A DNA stretch of 64,000 nt, taken from contig JAPDOI010001831.1 of NCBI GenBank assembly GCA_029168955.1, forward strand, positions 1 through 64,000, in the 5' to 3' direction. This document shows positions 12,301 through 24,200 of the stretch, one piece after another. Position 1 is the stretch's first letter; each line of letters begins with the position of its first letter. The notes beneath the pieces are model-generated. The model had not been told where the DNA came from, made no database searches, and was given only the letters and a program-made list of their open reading frames with translations. The translations under genes were made by a program, and so were the position numbers. Source of the DNA: Aplectana chamaeleonis (Eukaryota > Nematoda > Chromadorea > Rhabditida > Cosmocercidae).

Positions 12301-15300
12301 CGTCATCAGATGCCCTATGTACTTTACATGACACCCTGATGACGTCATCAGATGCCCTATGTACTTTACATGACACCCTGATGACGTCATCAGATGCCCT
12401 ATGTACTTTACATGACACCCTGATGACGTCATCAGATGCCCTATGTACTTTACATGACATCCTGATGACGTCATCAGATGCCCTATGTACTTTACATGAC
12501 AACCTGATGACGTCATCAGATGCCCTATGTAATTTACATGACATCCTGATGACGTCATCAGATGCCCTATGTACTTTACATGACATCCTGATGACGTCAT
12601 CAGATGCCCTATGTACTTTACATGACATCCTGATGACGTCATCAGATGCCCTATGTACTTTACATGACACCCTGATGACGTCATCAGATGCCCTATGTAC
12701 TTTACATGACACCCTGATGACGTCATCAGGTGCCCTATGTACTTTACATGACATCCTGATGACGTCATCAGATGCCCTATGTACTTTACATGACACCCTA
12801 ATGACGTCATCAGATGCCCTATGTACTTTACATGACACCCTGATGACGTCATCAGATGCCCTATGTACTTTACATGACACCCTGATGACGTCATCAGATG
12901 CCCTATGTAATTTACATGACATCCTGATGACGTCATCAGATGCCCTATGTACTTTACATGACATCCTGATGACGTCATCAGATGCCCTATGTACTTTACA
13001 TGACACCCTGATGACGTCATCAGATGCCCTATGTACTTTACATGACACCCTGATGACGTCATCAGATGCCCTATGTACTTTACATGACACCCTGATGACG
13101 TCATCAGATGCCCTATGTACTTTACATGACACCCTGATGACGTCATCAGATGCCCTATGTACTTTACATGACACCCTGATGACGTCATCAGATGCCCTAT
13201 GTACTTTACATGACACCCTGATGACGTCATCAGATGCCCTATGTACTTTACATGACACCCTGATGACGTCATCAGATGCCCTATGTACTTTACATGACAC
13301 CCTGATGACGTCATCAGATGCCCTATGTACTTTACATGACACCCTGATGACGTCATCAGATGCCCTATCTACTTTACATGACACCCTGATGACGTCATCA
13401 GATGCCCTATGTACTTTACATGACACCCTGATGACGTCATCAGATGCCCTATGTACTTTAGATGACACCCTGATGACGTCATCAGATGCCCTATGTACTT
13501 TAGATGACACCCTGATGACGTCATCAGATGCCCTATGTACTTTACATGACATCCTGATGACGTCATCAGATGCCCTATGTACTTTACATGACACCCTGAT
13601 GACGTCATCAGATGCCCTATGTACTTTACATGACACCCTGATGACGTCATCAGATGCCCTATGTACTTTACATGACACCCTGATGACGTCATCAGATGCC
13701 CTATGTACTTTACATGACACCCTGATGACGTCATCAGATGCCCTATGTACTTTACATGACACCCTGATGACGTCATCAGATGCCCTATGGTAATTTTTAC
13801 ATGACACCCTGATGACGTCATCAGATGCCCTATGTACTTTACATGACATCCTGATGACGTCATCAGATGCCCTATGTACTTTACATGACACCCTGATGAC
13901 GTCATCAGATGCCCTATGTACTTTACATGACACCCTGATGACGTCATCAGATGCCCTATGTACTTTACATGACACCCTGATGACGTCATCAGATGCCCTA
14001 TGTACTTTACATGACACCCTGATGACGTCATCAGATGCCCTATGTACTTTACATGACACCCTGATGACGTCATCAGATGCCCTATGTACTTTACATGACA
14101 CCCTGATGACGTCATCAGATGCCCTATGTACTTTACATGACACCCTGATGACGTCATCAGATGCCCTATGTACTTTACATGACACCCTGATGACGTCATC
14201 AGATGCCCTATGTACTTTACATGACACCCTGATGACGTCATCAGATGCCCTATGTACTTTACATGACACCCTGATGACGTCATCAGATGCCCTATGTAAT
14301 TTACATGACATCCTGATGACGTCATCAGATGCCCTATGTACTTTACATGGCATCCTGATGACGTCATCAGATGCCCTATGTAAATACTTTACATGACACC
14401 CTCATGACGTCATCAGATGCCCTATGTACTTTACATGACACCCTGATGACGTCATCAGATGCCCTATGTACTTTACATGACACCCTGATGACGTCATCAG
14501 ATGCCCTATGTACTTTACATGACACCCTGATGACGTCATCAGATGCCCTGTGTACTTTACATGACACCCTGATGACGTCATCAGATGCCCTATGTACTTT
14601 ACATGACACCCTGATGACGTCATCAGATGCCCTATGTACTTTACATGACACCCTGATGACGTCATCAGATGCCCTATGTACTTTACATGACACCCTGATG
14701 ACGTCATCAGATGCCCTATGTACTTTACGCATGACACCCTGATGACGTCATCAGATGCCCTATGTACTTTACATGACACCCTGATGACGTCATCAGATGC
14801 CCTATGTACTTTACATGACATCCTGATGACGTCATCAGATGCCCTATGTACTTTACATGACACCCTGATGACGTCATCAGATGCCCTATGTACGTTACAT
14901 GACACCCTGATGACGTCATCAGATGCCCTATGTACGTTACATGACACCCTGATGACGTCATCAGATGCCCTATGTTTTTTACATGACACCCTGATGACGT
15001 CATCAGATGCCCTATGTACTTTACATGACATCCTGATGGCGTCATCAGATGCCCATGTACTTTACATGACACCCTGATGACGTCATCAGATGCCCAATGT
15101 ACTTTACATGACATCCTGATGACGTCATCAGATGCCCTATGTACTTTACATGACACCCTGATGACGTCATCAGATGCCCTATGTACTTTACATGACACCC
15201 TGATGACGTCATCAGATGCCCTATGTACTTTACATGACATCCTGATGACGTCATCAGATGCCCTATGTATTTTACATGACATCCTGATGACGTCATCAGA

Positions 15301-15396
15301 TGCCCTATGTACTTTACATGACATCCTGATGACGTCATCAGATGCCCTATGTACTTTACATGACACCCTGATGACGTCATCAGATGCCCTATGTAC
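9369..15396. repeat. 42-bp satellite array with a CRE palindrome in every unit (about 144 units)
   Basis: A tandem array of a 42-bp unit. Each unit contains the perfect 16-bp palindrome CTGATGACGTCATCAG, then ATGCCCTATGTACTTTACATGACA. The core of the palindrome is TGACGTCA, the consensus CRE/ATF-CREB octamer. Units in the left 1 kb carry many indels; units from about 10450 to 15390 are nearly uniform, with C/T at one site (ACACCCTG or ACATCCTG) as the main variant. Because 42 is a multiple of 3 and the unit has no stop in several frames, both strands show very long open frames. I regard these as by-products and not genes. Rare variants recur at offsets of 1554 and 1512 bp (37 and 36 units), showing block duplication. 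Confidence 0.97.
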
Positions 15397-15799
15397 TGAT
15401 AGCCTGCGACCACTGGCAGTGGCTAGTGGCAGGAACGAGGAACGAGGGACGAGGAACAGGACACGAGGGACGCGTTACAAGAAAAAACGCGAATTTTAGC
15501 TAAGCTTCCGCCGATCTAACTTTGTTAATTTTCGATCGATTTGGCTCAAATTTTGTCAGCGGGTGTCTTCTATACTCTCTCACTTCTATCCAGAAGGAAA
15601 TCTCTAGAAAATTTGTTTTACAGGTTTTATTAACTACTTTACCAAAATCTAAGTGATCACAAGTGCCAGGCAAAACCAAACCTCTCCAGCCGCTTCGCGG
15701 CTGGAGCGAATACTCGTTTTTCCCTTCTTGCATGCCGTATTTTATGCAAGTGAACTGTGGTGTCTGCATGTACGTAAGGTTGTGACGGATGATTGCGGA
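15397..15799. other. Array flank with GAGGAACGAGG phrases
   Basis: The satellite is followed by a short purine-rich run of GGAACGAGG-type repeats (about 15428-15475). Unremarkable AT-rich sequence comes next. No gene is seen. Confidence 0.5.
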
Positions 15800-16030
15800 C
15801 TAGTCGCTTCGACTAGATGAATCCCTTCCATCATGGAAGCGACGCGATTAGTCGAAGCGACCTAACAAAATCAAGCAGGTCGCTTCGACCAGCTATGAAG
15901 TACCCCAGTCGCTCGGCGATCGCGTCTGAAACTGCAAACTGTTCCAAACCGTCGCGACTCAGTGATCTGTTGGCGCGATGGGTTTTGTAACCGTTGGCAG
16001 TGCCGCGACTAGTCGAAGCGACCTGCTATG
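15800..16030. repeat. Dispersed GCGAC-rich repeat, copy 2
   Basis: Second copy of the repeat at 8055-8290, in the same orientation. The phrase order is the same (CTAGTCGCTTCGACTAG, then AAGCGACGCGATTAGTCG, CAGGTCGCTTCGACCAGC, GTCGCGACTCAGTGATCTG). The two copies flank the satellite region. No coding capacity is seen. Confidence 0.65.
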
Positions 16031-16482
16031 AATGAGCCTTTAACAAAACTACTGCCGATACGATGAAACGCAGGAAGTGTTGCTATGGCGGCAATAAAGA
16101 TCGAGACCGTTTTCGCCGCAATCGTGGGTTCGGCCGCATGTTGCTGTATTGGTTCCAGTATCATGCCGAGACCTAATATCGAACCGGCCATTTTGCCGGC
16201 AATCTCATGTGCGACTAAATTAGCTGATCATCCTTATACTTAAAGCAGTTATGTCCCGATGTGTGTGTGTGTATGTGTGTGCATGTGTCCCGCATATCTT
16301 AGGAATGGCCGATCAAAACTTGTATGAAATGGTACCAACATTTAGGTGGGTGCGACATTTATCGATTACCAAAAATCAGCCCGAGTCACTCTCTTACGTG
16401 CCTCGGGGCAACTGAGTTTGTCCGTGGAGCGCACTTTTGGCCGTGGGTCATGATAACTTCTGCGAGTCGTCTAGCGATGCAA

Positions 16483-17022
16483 AAATGCAGGGCGTCATAA
16501 AAGGAGTGCAGGACCAAGTGAGGGTGTGCAAGAAGTCATAGAAAGTGTGCAGGACCCTAATCGGAGTGTGCAGGACGTCATAGAAAGTGCGCAGGCCCTA
16601 AGTAGGAATGTGCAGGACCCCAGCGGAAGTGTGCAGGACGTCATAGAAAGTGTGGAGGACCCCAGTGGGAGTGTGCAGGGCGTCATGGAAAGTGTGCAGG
16701 ACCCCAGCGGAAGTGTGCAGGACGTCGTAGAAAGTGTGCAGGACCCCAGTGGGAGTATGCACGACGTCATAGAAAGTGTGCAGGACCCCGGTGGAAGTGT
16801 GCAGGACATCATAGAAAGTGTGCAGGACCCCGGTGGAAGTGCGCAGGACATCATAGAAAATGTGCAGATCCCCAGCGGGAGTGTGCAGGACGTCATAGAA
16901 ATTGTGCAGGACCCCAGTGGGAGTGTGCAGGGCGTCATAGAAAATGCACAGGTCACGAGTGGGAGTGTGCAGGTCATCAAAAGTTAGCAGGACCGCAGTG
17001 GGAGTGTGCAGGACGTTACCAA
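16483..17022. repeat. Second 42-bp minisatellite, made of two 21-bp halves
   Basis: About 12-13 units of 42 bp. Each unit is two related 21-mers: GTGCAGGACGTCATAGAAAG plus T, and GTGCAGGACCCCAGTGGGAG plus T. The exact spacing was checked: GTGCAGG phrases begin at 16631 and 16673. A plus-strand frame (16526-16987) reads as heptads of the type VQDVIES/VQDPSGS, and the opposite strand is open too. Open frames on both strands suggest that they follow from the period and do not prove a gene. No start context, splice site or flanking coding sequence supports a protein. A (GT)n-rich run at 16259-16285 lies upstream. Confidence 0.9.
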
Positions 17023-17946
17023 GAGTGAAGAATTTGGAAAAAGGTTTTTTTAAATTTTTTAATGCTAAATCTTAACCTTTTGTGGAGAAGAAAACAGATT
17101 AGAAAACATGAATTTTGAGAAGCGTGCGACGCGTTTCGAGATTGACGCAGAACTCCTGAGACATTTTCTTGCCAGTTTTAGGAAACAAGCAGCAGGTCCA
17201 CTTCGGGTGCGGGAAGGGTGGTACGCCGCGCGCGGCAAGGACATGCGACGCGTGTTGCGTCGCGGCGTACCACCTTCGATTCATCAATGAACCGTGGAGT
17301 CAACACAAACAAAATTACTGCATTACAGTTTAAGAATCGTCCTTGGTCGCTAGTACATCGAATCTCATTGTTAATATCCCAGAAATATGGCACTCTTAGT
17401 GATCTCTATTAGAACTTACCATTCTCACAGAAATCAGGCGCAAAAGAAGTCATTCTTAAGTTACCGATACACACTCGCTTCTATGAGCCTCATTCATGTT
17501 AACTTCTTTCAGAACCTATCTATGAGTGTTTCCAAACATCTCGCTGGAGGGAAATGACTCAATGAACGCTTGCGGGTACGCCGCGACGCGACACACAACG
17601 CAAGCTCTCCCAGCCGCGCGCGGCGTACCGCCTGGCCGCCGCCCGTCCACTTCCGCACCTTCTCTGTTCGCCACTCATTGCAACCGCTCAGTCATTTCGA
17701 TTCCCTAACTTCCAAAAACCAGTTTTTTATATGTTGCAAGTCTGAGCTTATCAAAATCTGCACCACAAAAACATAAACAACCACCTACTAATTTCATTCA
17801 TTGAGAACAAGGGCATGACGTTGGTGAACTAGGGAAACATCATATAGAATGAGAATGCGTTTGTCCTTATCATGATAGAGACGGTAAGGCGAGATTAATA
17901 GCTTGTGAACTCTACAAATTGGAAGAAAGGGCAGTGGGTAGCGACG
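17023..17946. other. Spacer with GGTACGCCGCG repeats
   Basis: Two stretches (17215-17275 and 17570-17625) carry the GGTACGCCGCG phrase in both orientations, as in a small palindromic repeat. The rest is AT-rich and without a gene. Confidence 0.45.
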
Positions 17947-17948
17947 TA

Positions 17949-18777
17949 CTCTGCCAATTCGAGACTTGATGCTTCAGGGAAAGCGGCCTTTATCACGCTC
18001 TGTTATCATTAGGCATCAAATTCACCTTTAGCGCCGTCATGAAAGCTTATCCGCGCAAAGGGTGAATTTGCTGAGCGGTTGGATATCAGTCAGCGCAAAG
18101 CGTGAAAATACCGCCTGCGCTAACATGTTAATGCATATCAGTTGTTGAGCGGCTGGATACCACTCAGCGCAAAGGGTGAAATTACCGCCGTTGCTGGCAT
18201 CTCAGAAATTTCTAAACAAATGAAAACATCCCAGCGAAAACATGATAAAACGAATAATCACGTCTCAATGTGTTTACTATGAGCACCGCCGGTATAAAAA
18301 CAGCCTCATCCCACCAGAGTCCTCATTCGGCATTCTGCTGCCGGCCCTGAAAGGTGACTTCTGGTCACTCTCCGGAGGCCAGCATAATTTTATTGCTGGG
18401 AGGATACAGGGTATCCTCACGACGGGGACGAGTTACGCCGGGGTCCGCAGAGGGTGGCTCCTCACCGCAGACCTCGGTGAAGATTACGCTCATGTTGCGG
18501 ACAAGGGGGCTTTCTTGCTGTGGACCTTCAAATTCGTGAAATTTTCGGGGTAATTCACCCATTTTTCGAGGTTAATTCACCTCATTTTCGGGGTAAATTG
18601 ACCCTCTCTCGCTGCCAGTTCGCACCATTTTCACGGGAAATTCACCTCATTCTCACCTTCTCCTAGCGGCAAATTCACCCATACAGTGAATTTAGCGCGG
18701 CAAATTAAGACTTCATGCCGACTTGTACATGAGCATCAAGTCTCTTTGCTGCGGCATCAAGCCTCGAATTGGCAGAG
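17949..18777. mobile_element. 829-bp MITE with 24-bp terminal inverted repeats and TA duplication
   Basis: The left end (CTCTGCCAATTCGAGACTTG, 17949 on) matches the inverse of the right end with one difference (G for A), and both are flanked by TA (17947-17948 and 18778-18779). Inside are several direct copies of CAGCGCAAAGGGTGAA (18052-18170) and AATTCACC-type phrases near the right (18550-18690). A 103-codon frame at 18242-18553 has no recognisable motif and no stable support. The TA target suggests mobilisation by a Tc1/mariner-type transposase. Confidence 0.85.
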
Positions 18778-18779
18778 TA

Positions 18780-19863
18780 AGGGAAGGAAGTGCACAAGGG
18801 GTTGTGAATTTTATGCCGGTAGCAACCGACGATTTACTGCTGGCTTCTTATGTTTTGCTTTTTGATCCCACATTGTGATACCCCCACGGCCTGCTGTAAA
18901 TGTACGGCACCCTGCTCTGCTCAGGAGAGTCCATACCTACGTACAGCAACTTTCGGTTAGACGGAAGTCAGTCACCACCGTTCTAACTAACTAATCCGTC
19001 TCAGGTAGTTGGCTCACGCAAGTTTCTGTGAGCGAAAACTTCGCTAGGTCTCGCTAGTTTTTTCCTATTTGCGTAACGTTCCGAAGAGCTGTCTTCAATG
19101 GAATTCATGAAGCGACATTTGACGTGTCGGCAGAGGCGTAAATAGGGGGTAAGGCATCTTCCAAGTTTCTCACTACAAGCGTGGTGCACACGTGATGAGC
19201 GGTGGTCTTTGAAACTTTTCACCGCGTGTGACAAGCACGCCGCCCAACCAGCACCGCCATGGCGTTTTTAGCCCTGGCATAATTGCTCGACTACCAGTTT
19301 ACGTCCTTTCCATCATAATTTTTCTCAGGTCTATCCCATTGTCCCACAACGCCGTTGGTGCAAATGCAAACAGAGTTACAAATGAGGCCCAACTTTAGTC
19401 CACAACGCTATGCGGTGTTGTCGAAGATTTCATAGTTGTTTCTCGCGCGGTGAAAAGGTTCTTGATCCAACTCTCGTCACGCGTGCCGCGCTCGTGATGA
19501 GTTTATTGAAAGATGCCGTATGTCTTCAAGAAGCCGAGTTTTTCTCTATAGCGTATCCAAAGCCGGCGTTGAACCTTCGTTAAACCTATAGCATAGACCG
19601 CTCATCTTGTGCCGGTCGAAGCAAGGCTTATCGAGCTTATCATGTTAAAATCTCCTTATCACTGTTATATTTTGCCATCACCGACCTCTCCGCTGCTTAC
19701 TCCGCCCGGACTCATCCTTGCAGCCTAAGCTATAGCTATGGGCTAACCGCACCCTACAAGTCCATCGAGTTCACCAGGTGCAAAATCAGCCGTGGTATAG
19801 AACAAGTGGAAATTGGGCATTTAGTTACGTGCCTTATGAAACCTTAGGTTGTGGAAAACATTA
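18780..19863. other. Spacer with old repeat fragments
   Basis: No gene is seen. Part of 19600-19720 (CACTGTTATATTTTGCCAT and nearby) resembles 39300-39420 within the hAT element, so the stretch is probably decayed transposon DNA. Confidence 0.45.
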
Positions 19864-20347
19864 AAGGCACAGGACACCCAAAAAATTAATTTTCAGATTT
19901 CATGCTTATCTTGGAGAGAGTCACACGCTGATCACAGCGGTTTCTCTGATATTGCCAAAACCCCCTTTGAAGAGAGGTATGGCTCTTCAAAGATGCCTAG
20001 ATTTCGAAGGTGAACAATTGGTGGACGAGTTCTCTCAGGCCTGTATTTCTCTTCATTCGCAATCGTTGGGTGAGAGAAAGCCAGGATAAGGAGACAGTCC
20101 GGTAATGGACTGAAGAACGACGACTTGTTGGAATTCATCCATCCATCGAGCCGCTATCGAGTTCGAAAATCTGTTAGGGGGCCGGGCCTGTGGTGGTGAG
20201 CGAAGGGGTCGGGCCTGTGGTGGTCGCTTATATCTCGCTTATTTAAAGGAAATGAGATCTGACATCTGGCACGTGTTATACAGGAGGGGTCTTCTACACA
20301 TTTACATGAAAATCTTAAATTTCATATCTGAGGGTGTACTGTGCCTT
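19864..20347. mobile_element. AAGGCACAG-family MITE, copy 1
   Basis: The ends AAGGCACAGGACACCC and GTGTACTGTGCCTT are inverted repeats flanked by TA (19862-19863 and 20348-20349). Internal landmarks are shared with the copies at 48781, 61023 and 62532: ATCTTGGAGAGAGTCACACG-like sequence near the left, GGGCCTGTGGTGGT phrases, and TACATGAAAATCTTAAATTT near the right end. It is 484 bp long and has no coding capacity. Confidence 0.85.
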
Positions 20348-20399
20348 TAACGGGCCGGAATAGTCTATTTGGTCTCTTATTTAATATTTACTAATAGAT

Positions 20400-21170
20400 G
20401 TGCCGAGACACATGTGAAGAAAAGCAAATGAAAACGAAAAAAATAACGACCTAAAAACAACAAATTTAAACACTAAAACGCAACCTAACTACCAATGAGG
20501 CTATAACGAAATTGGCTCCTGTTGTAGATACTGGCCGACCACAGTTTTGAAACCAGAGTACGTGGGAGGAATTAGCCATTTCTTGCTCAAGCTCAGATAA
20601 TCCAGTCCAGCACGAATCGTGAAGAAATGCCGCCTAGACTGGGAACGAGGCCTAAGGAAGCTAAGTTTGTACTTTTGTCCTCTTCTATTGGAACGTATGA
20701 GGGTAAAAAACTCGGATATGTTCAATCCTACCGTACCATTCAACATTTTAAAAATCAAATACAAATCATTTCTCCTCCTCTTAACAGCAAGCGAGTTCAA
20801 ATGCAACCTCTTATTCCTAATTTATCCCCTAGGAATTATGCTATACGAAAATCCCATTGCGCGTATGAAGACTTTCCTCGTAAAGCTACATTGAACCGCT
20901 TCTAGTTTTTGAATTAGCATTCGCTTATGCGGTGCATAAACATAGGTACTCCAACACAGATCGGACGTAAATCTTATATGCTTTGGTCAGTAGCTGCGGA
21001 TCCATAGACCGTAAGGTCTTGAATAATAAAAAGAGCCTATGTTGCGCTTCAGCAGCAATGCGCCTACAGTGTTCATCAAAAAAGAGATTATTGTCGACTA
21101 TGAATCCAAGATCCTTAAATTCTGCTAATCTCTCCGTCAACTCTGGAACGTTACTCGGTTTCATTAATTG
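20400..21170 (-). mobile_element. 5'-truncated LINE fragment of a second (CR1-like) family
   Basis: Minus-strand frames (21164-20925 and 20806-20501) encode the region after the RT palm of CR1-type LINEs: a strand of the form FKDLGFIVDNNLFFDEHC, then KAYKIYVRSVLEY, then NDLYLIFKMLNG. The two parts lie in different frames with a gap between them, so the copy is dead. It ends only about 30 bp before the first exon of the TCP11-like gene and may supply part of that gene's upstream DNA. A related fragment is at 30620-31494. Confidence 0.75.
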
Positions 21171-21193
21171 CCTATTTTCTGTTGGTATATTAA

Positions 21194-21204
21194 AGTTTGC
21201 AGAG
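21194..21204 (+). promoter_or_regulatory. Probable spliced-leader trans-splice acceptor of the TCP11-like gene
   Basis: GTTTGCAG ends at 21202, two bases before the ATG at 21205. No exon with an open frame joins to it from upstream, and the upstream DNA is a reversed LINE fragment. A trans-splice acceptor is therefore the simplest reading. A non-coding cis exon is the alternative. Confidence 0.55.
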
Positions 21205-24200
21205 ATGGATAAAGAAGGTGAATGTGCTGATTCCTCCAGCAGTCAGTCTGCAAATAGTGCTGATTCCTCTGACTCTAGTAGCTCTAAAAAGAGAAAGCTG
21301 TGTGAAAGCAATCCAGTCAACATTCCGTCTTCCTCCGATGCGCAGAGCGCTCCTCAACTCCCAGCATGGGTCGCAGGTAATACCGCTCGTTATTTCCTAT
21401 GGGCCTTCGTAAATCTGGCCCTTAGATTCTGATCAGTAGTTCCGATAACCATCAAGATCCACTATGTTCTAGTCTGCGAATAACATGGATAGCCGATTTT
21501 TCACGTTTAGGAAGGGGATTTCATTTTTTAGAAACACCAGGTTCATCATATGAGAACGAATTTGGAGGGCAATGGGGTACTTCCGGACTATTCTTTAGAT
21601 ATGCATTTTCTACTTCGATATTGTATTGCTTCCAGGTGGGTCTCCAGCGAAATTTGTAGCTCCTGAAGAGTTGCTCAAGATGTCGGTTGCTATGGATAAC
21701 CTTGCTTTGGTGCACGAAATTGCCATCGATCCCGAATTCTCAGTATCGGAAGTTCCGACGAATTCAATTGAAGCTGTGATCAAGTATGTTTCCTAAACAA
21801 ATTATGGTTATGCTTCACAAAATCGTCCCATAGACTTCTTTCTTTTTTGATAGTTTGCAGAGAGAATATGCATCGCGCTTACTGGGATCTTCTCGCTGGT
21901 GACTTGGCGAAGGATCCGCCTGATTATAAGCACGCTTTCGATCGATTGATGGAAATAAAGCAGGTAGGCTGTCTATCGATAACCTCATTGGTTTTCTCTG
22001 TTTTGTCAAGGGGAACACGCTTCATTTCAGACGATTTTGGACGATATTCTATCATCGGCCCATGTTCGATTACGAGCCGAGGTGGAGTATGTCTTGGATG
22101 AAGGTATGGTTCCATTCGGTGTTCGAGAACGAGTATTCTGTTGTAGACCTAGTATGCTCGCTTTGAAGAAAGTGTGACCATGGCCCAAGTTTGCTTCCTC
22201 GCCGATAATCACAGAAAATTCTCGTGAAAATATCTGAGGCGAACGCGAAATTGTTTTCAAAAATCATCCTCTAGATCCTACGCGGCCTTCACCTTACAGG
22301 GCACTGCGAGGGGTGTGGAGTTGACCAATTAACATAGACCCCCCCCGACCACCTGAGGAGCGTGATTTGGTCATATTTTGGCGCTTTTCTCAGAGCCTCA
22401 CACCACCCCCCCCCTTTGAAGCTTGGCTTCTGCTTTTGTAAAATTCAAAGAAGAGTAACATTTCATTGTGAAGTGGAAGGTGTAATCAAATTCTTGGCGT
22501 AATGGTCTACTGTATCTCCCGACGGAGCTCAGATACCCCTACATAATTGTTATTGTTGGGGTAACCACGAAAGTGGTAGATGCGGACCCCTCAGCAGCCT
22601 GCGCTGCGTCGTGTGCGCTTATGAGAAATGTGGTGATCGATCCGCGCAAGCGACAGGCGAGTATCACGAGCAATTTGAGCGAAAAAAAACGTAAAAGAAT
22701 AATGAAGTTTGTGAAAAAAAAGAAATGAGAACTCAAAAACTCGTTGAGTTGTGTTTTTGGAGTACGGTTATTACGGTGCTGCGTGATTTGAGTACGCTAG
22801 TCTTACCATAATACGAAAATGTACGTGACGCAGTGGGAGCGCTGCTTCCCTGGACTCTTCGCTTTCCATCTCGTTCGGTACAGGGTATATCATCGAGTAA
22901 TAATTGAAGTAATTGATTGTTTCTTTGCTCCAGGCTCTTTGCGCAACAAGATGGAACAAAATTGTATAGATGTGCGAGGAATAGGTCGATTTATCATAGA
23001 CTTACTTGGAAGATTGTGTGCTCCCGAGAGGGACAGTATGGTGGAAAGGTTGCGTCAAGAGGAAGGAATTGTTCCAATGATAAAGTAAGACAACGAATTC
23101 ATCTCGACGAGAAGTGCAGAGAGGAAATGCGATATATTCAGGGGCATCTTCGACCTCATGGACATCATGAAAAATGATCTCACGAATTATGTGCTTTCGA
23201 AGAATCGAGCAGCAGTAGAGGAGTATAGCGCGAAGTACGAGTATAAAGAGTTTTTGAAGCTGCTAGATAAATTCCCAGGTTGGCGGATTACGTTTTTACG
23301 GCATTAGTGTAAGATTAATCGATCATTGGGTTATAAAGTGGTTTCTCAGATGGTTCAATTCTGACGAAGGAGTGGTTGAAGATCGCCTATCATGAGGTTT
23401 ACCCTTCTACATCTTCTGACAATTCACAGCCAGAACCGAAACGGGAAAGAGCTGCCGAGAATGCTAGAGATGATGAGGTTGTGAAAACCACCAGCAGAGG
23501 TTATCTGAGGTGAGTTCAATCCCCATTGATTTTTTAAGTCGGTGATTTCTGCGTCTCTTTGAAGGGAAGGGGCGCGGATTCTCCTAGGGTCCAGCGGGAC
23601 GTGGCGACCGACATTAGCAGAGCTACGACTCCATCCCTTGGTCCCCAAAATTTTCGAAAAATTTCAAGGTTTTGGCGATTCCCCCCCACCTTCCTCGCGG
23701 GTGAAATTTTAGGGCAAAATCAATCACCAACTCCCTCAAATTTACAATTTTCACCTTTTGAACAAAGGTTGTTACGAATTACCGATTCCACCATCGATGC
23801 TTTCGGTCGTAACTCCGCTGGACCCCTTTTCTCTGTTTTGGCGGAAAACATCAATTCGACGAACGATCCCTCGATTATCGTAGGTGGCCATTCTTGGGAC
23901 TAAAAAATTTTCGCCGCTACGATTGTTCTCCCCTTTCCGACCAATTCTGGACCTCATTGCTTATCGCTAATGGAGCAAGCGGAACACTTTGATACAATGT
24001 TTAGCCTTATAATCTATGTTTTCTATATTCCTATATTCGAAATTTGAAAAAACGTACTAATTCATAGTATGGTTTCCCTGTCAGCGTTAGTCTAGCGAAT
24101 GGACCAGGCTCGGTCACTGCGGCTGGGCGTGTGCGACACCACCGGCCCTCGCACTTTCGATCGCGCGCTACGATCTGCCTCCGCAGCCCGTCCACTCACT

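Noticed and set aside
10127..14353. A 1408-codon minus-strand frame, with a 1114-codon plus-strand frame in the same place
   Set aside because: They follow from a 42-bp unit without stops in several frames. The frames on both strands code only the unit, with no flanking exons or start context.
9369..15396. CRISPR array
   Set aside because: Units are tandem and contiguous with no unique spacers, and the surroundings are eukaryotic.
9369..15396. Array of box C/D RNA genes because of the TGATGA and CTGA phrases
   Set aside because: The phrases are part of one palindrome. Spacing and a terminal stem do not fit such RNAs.
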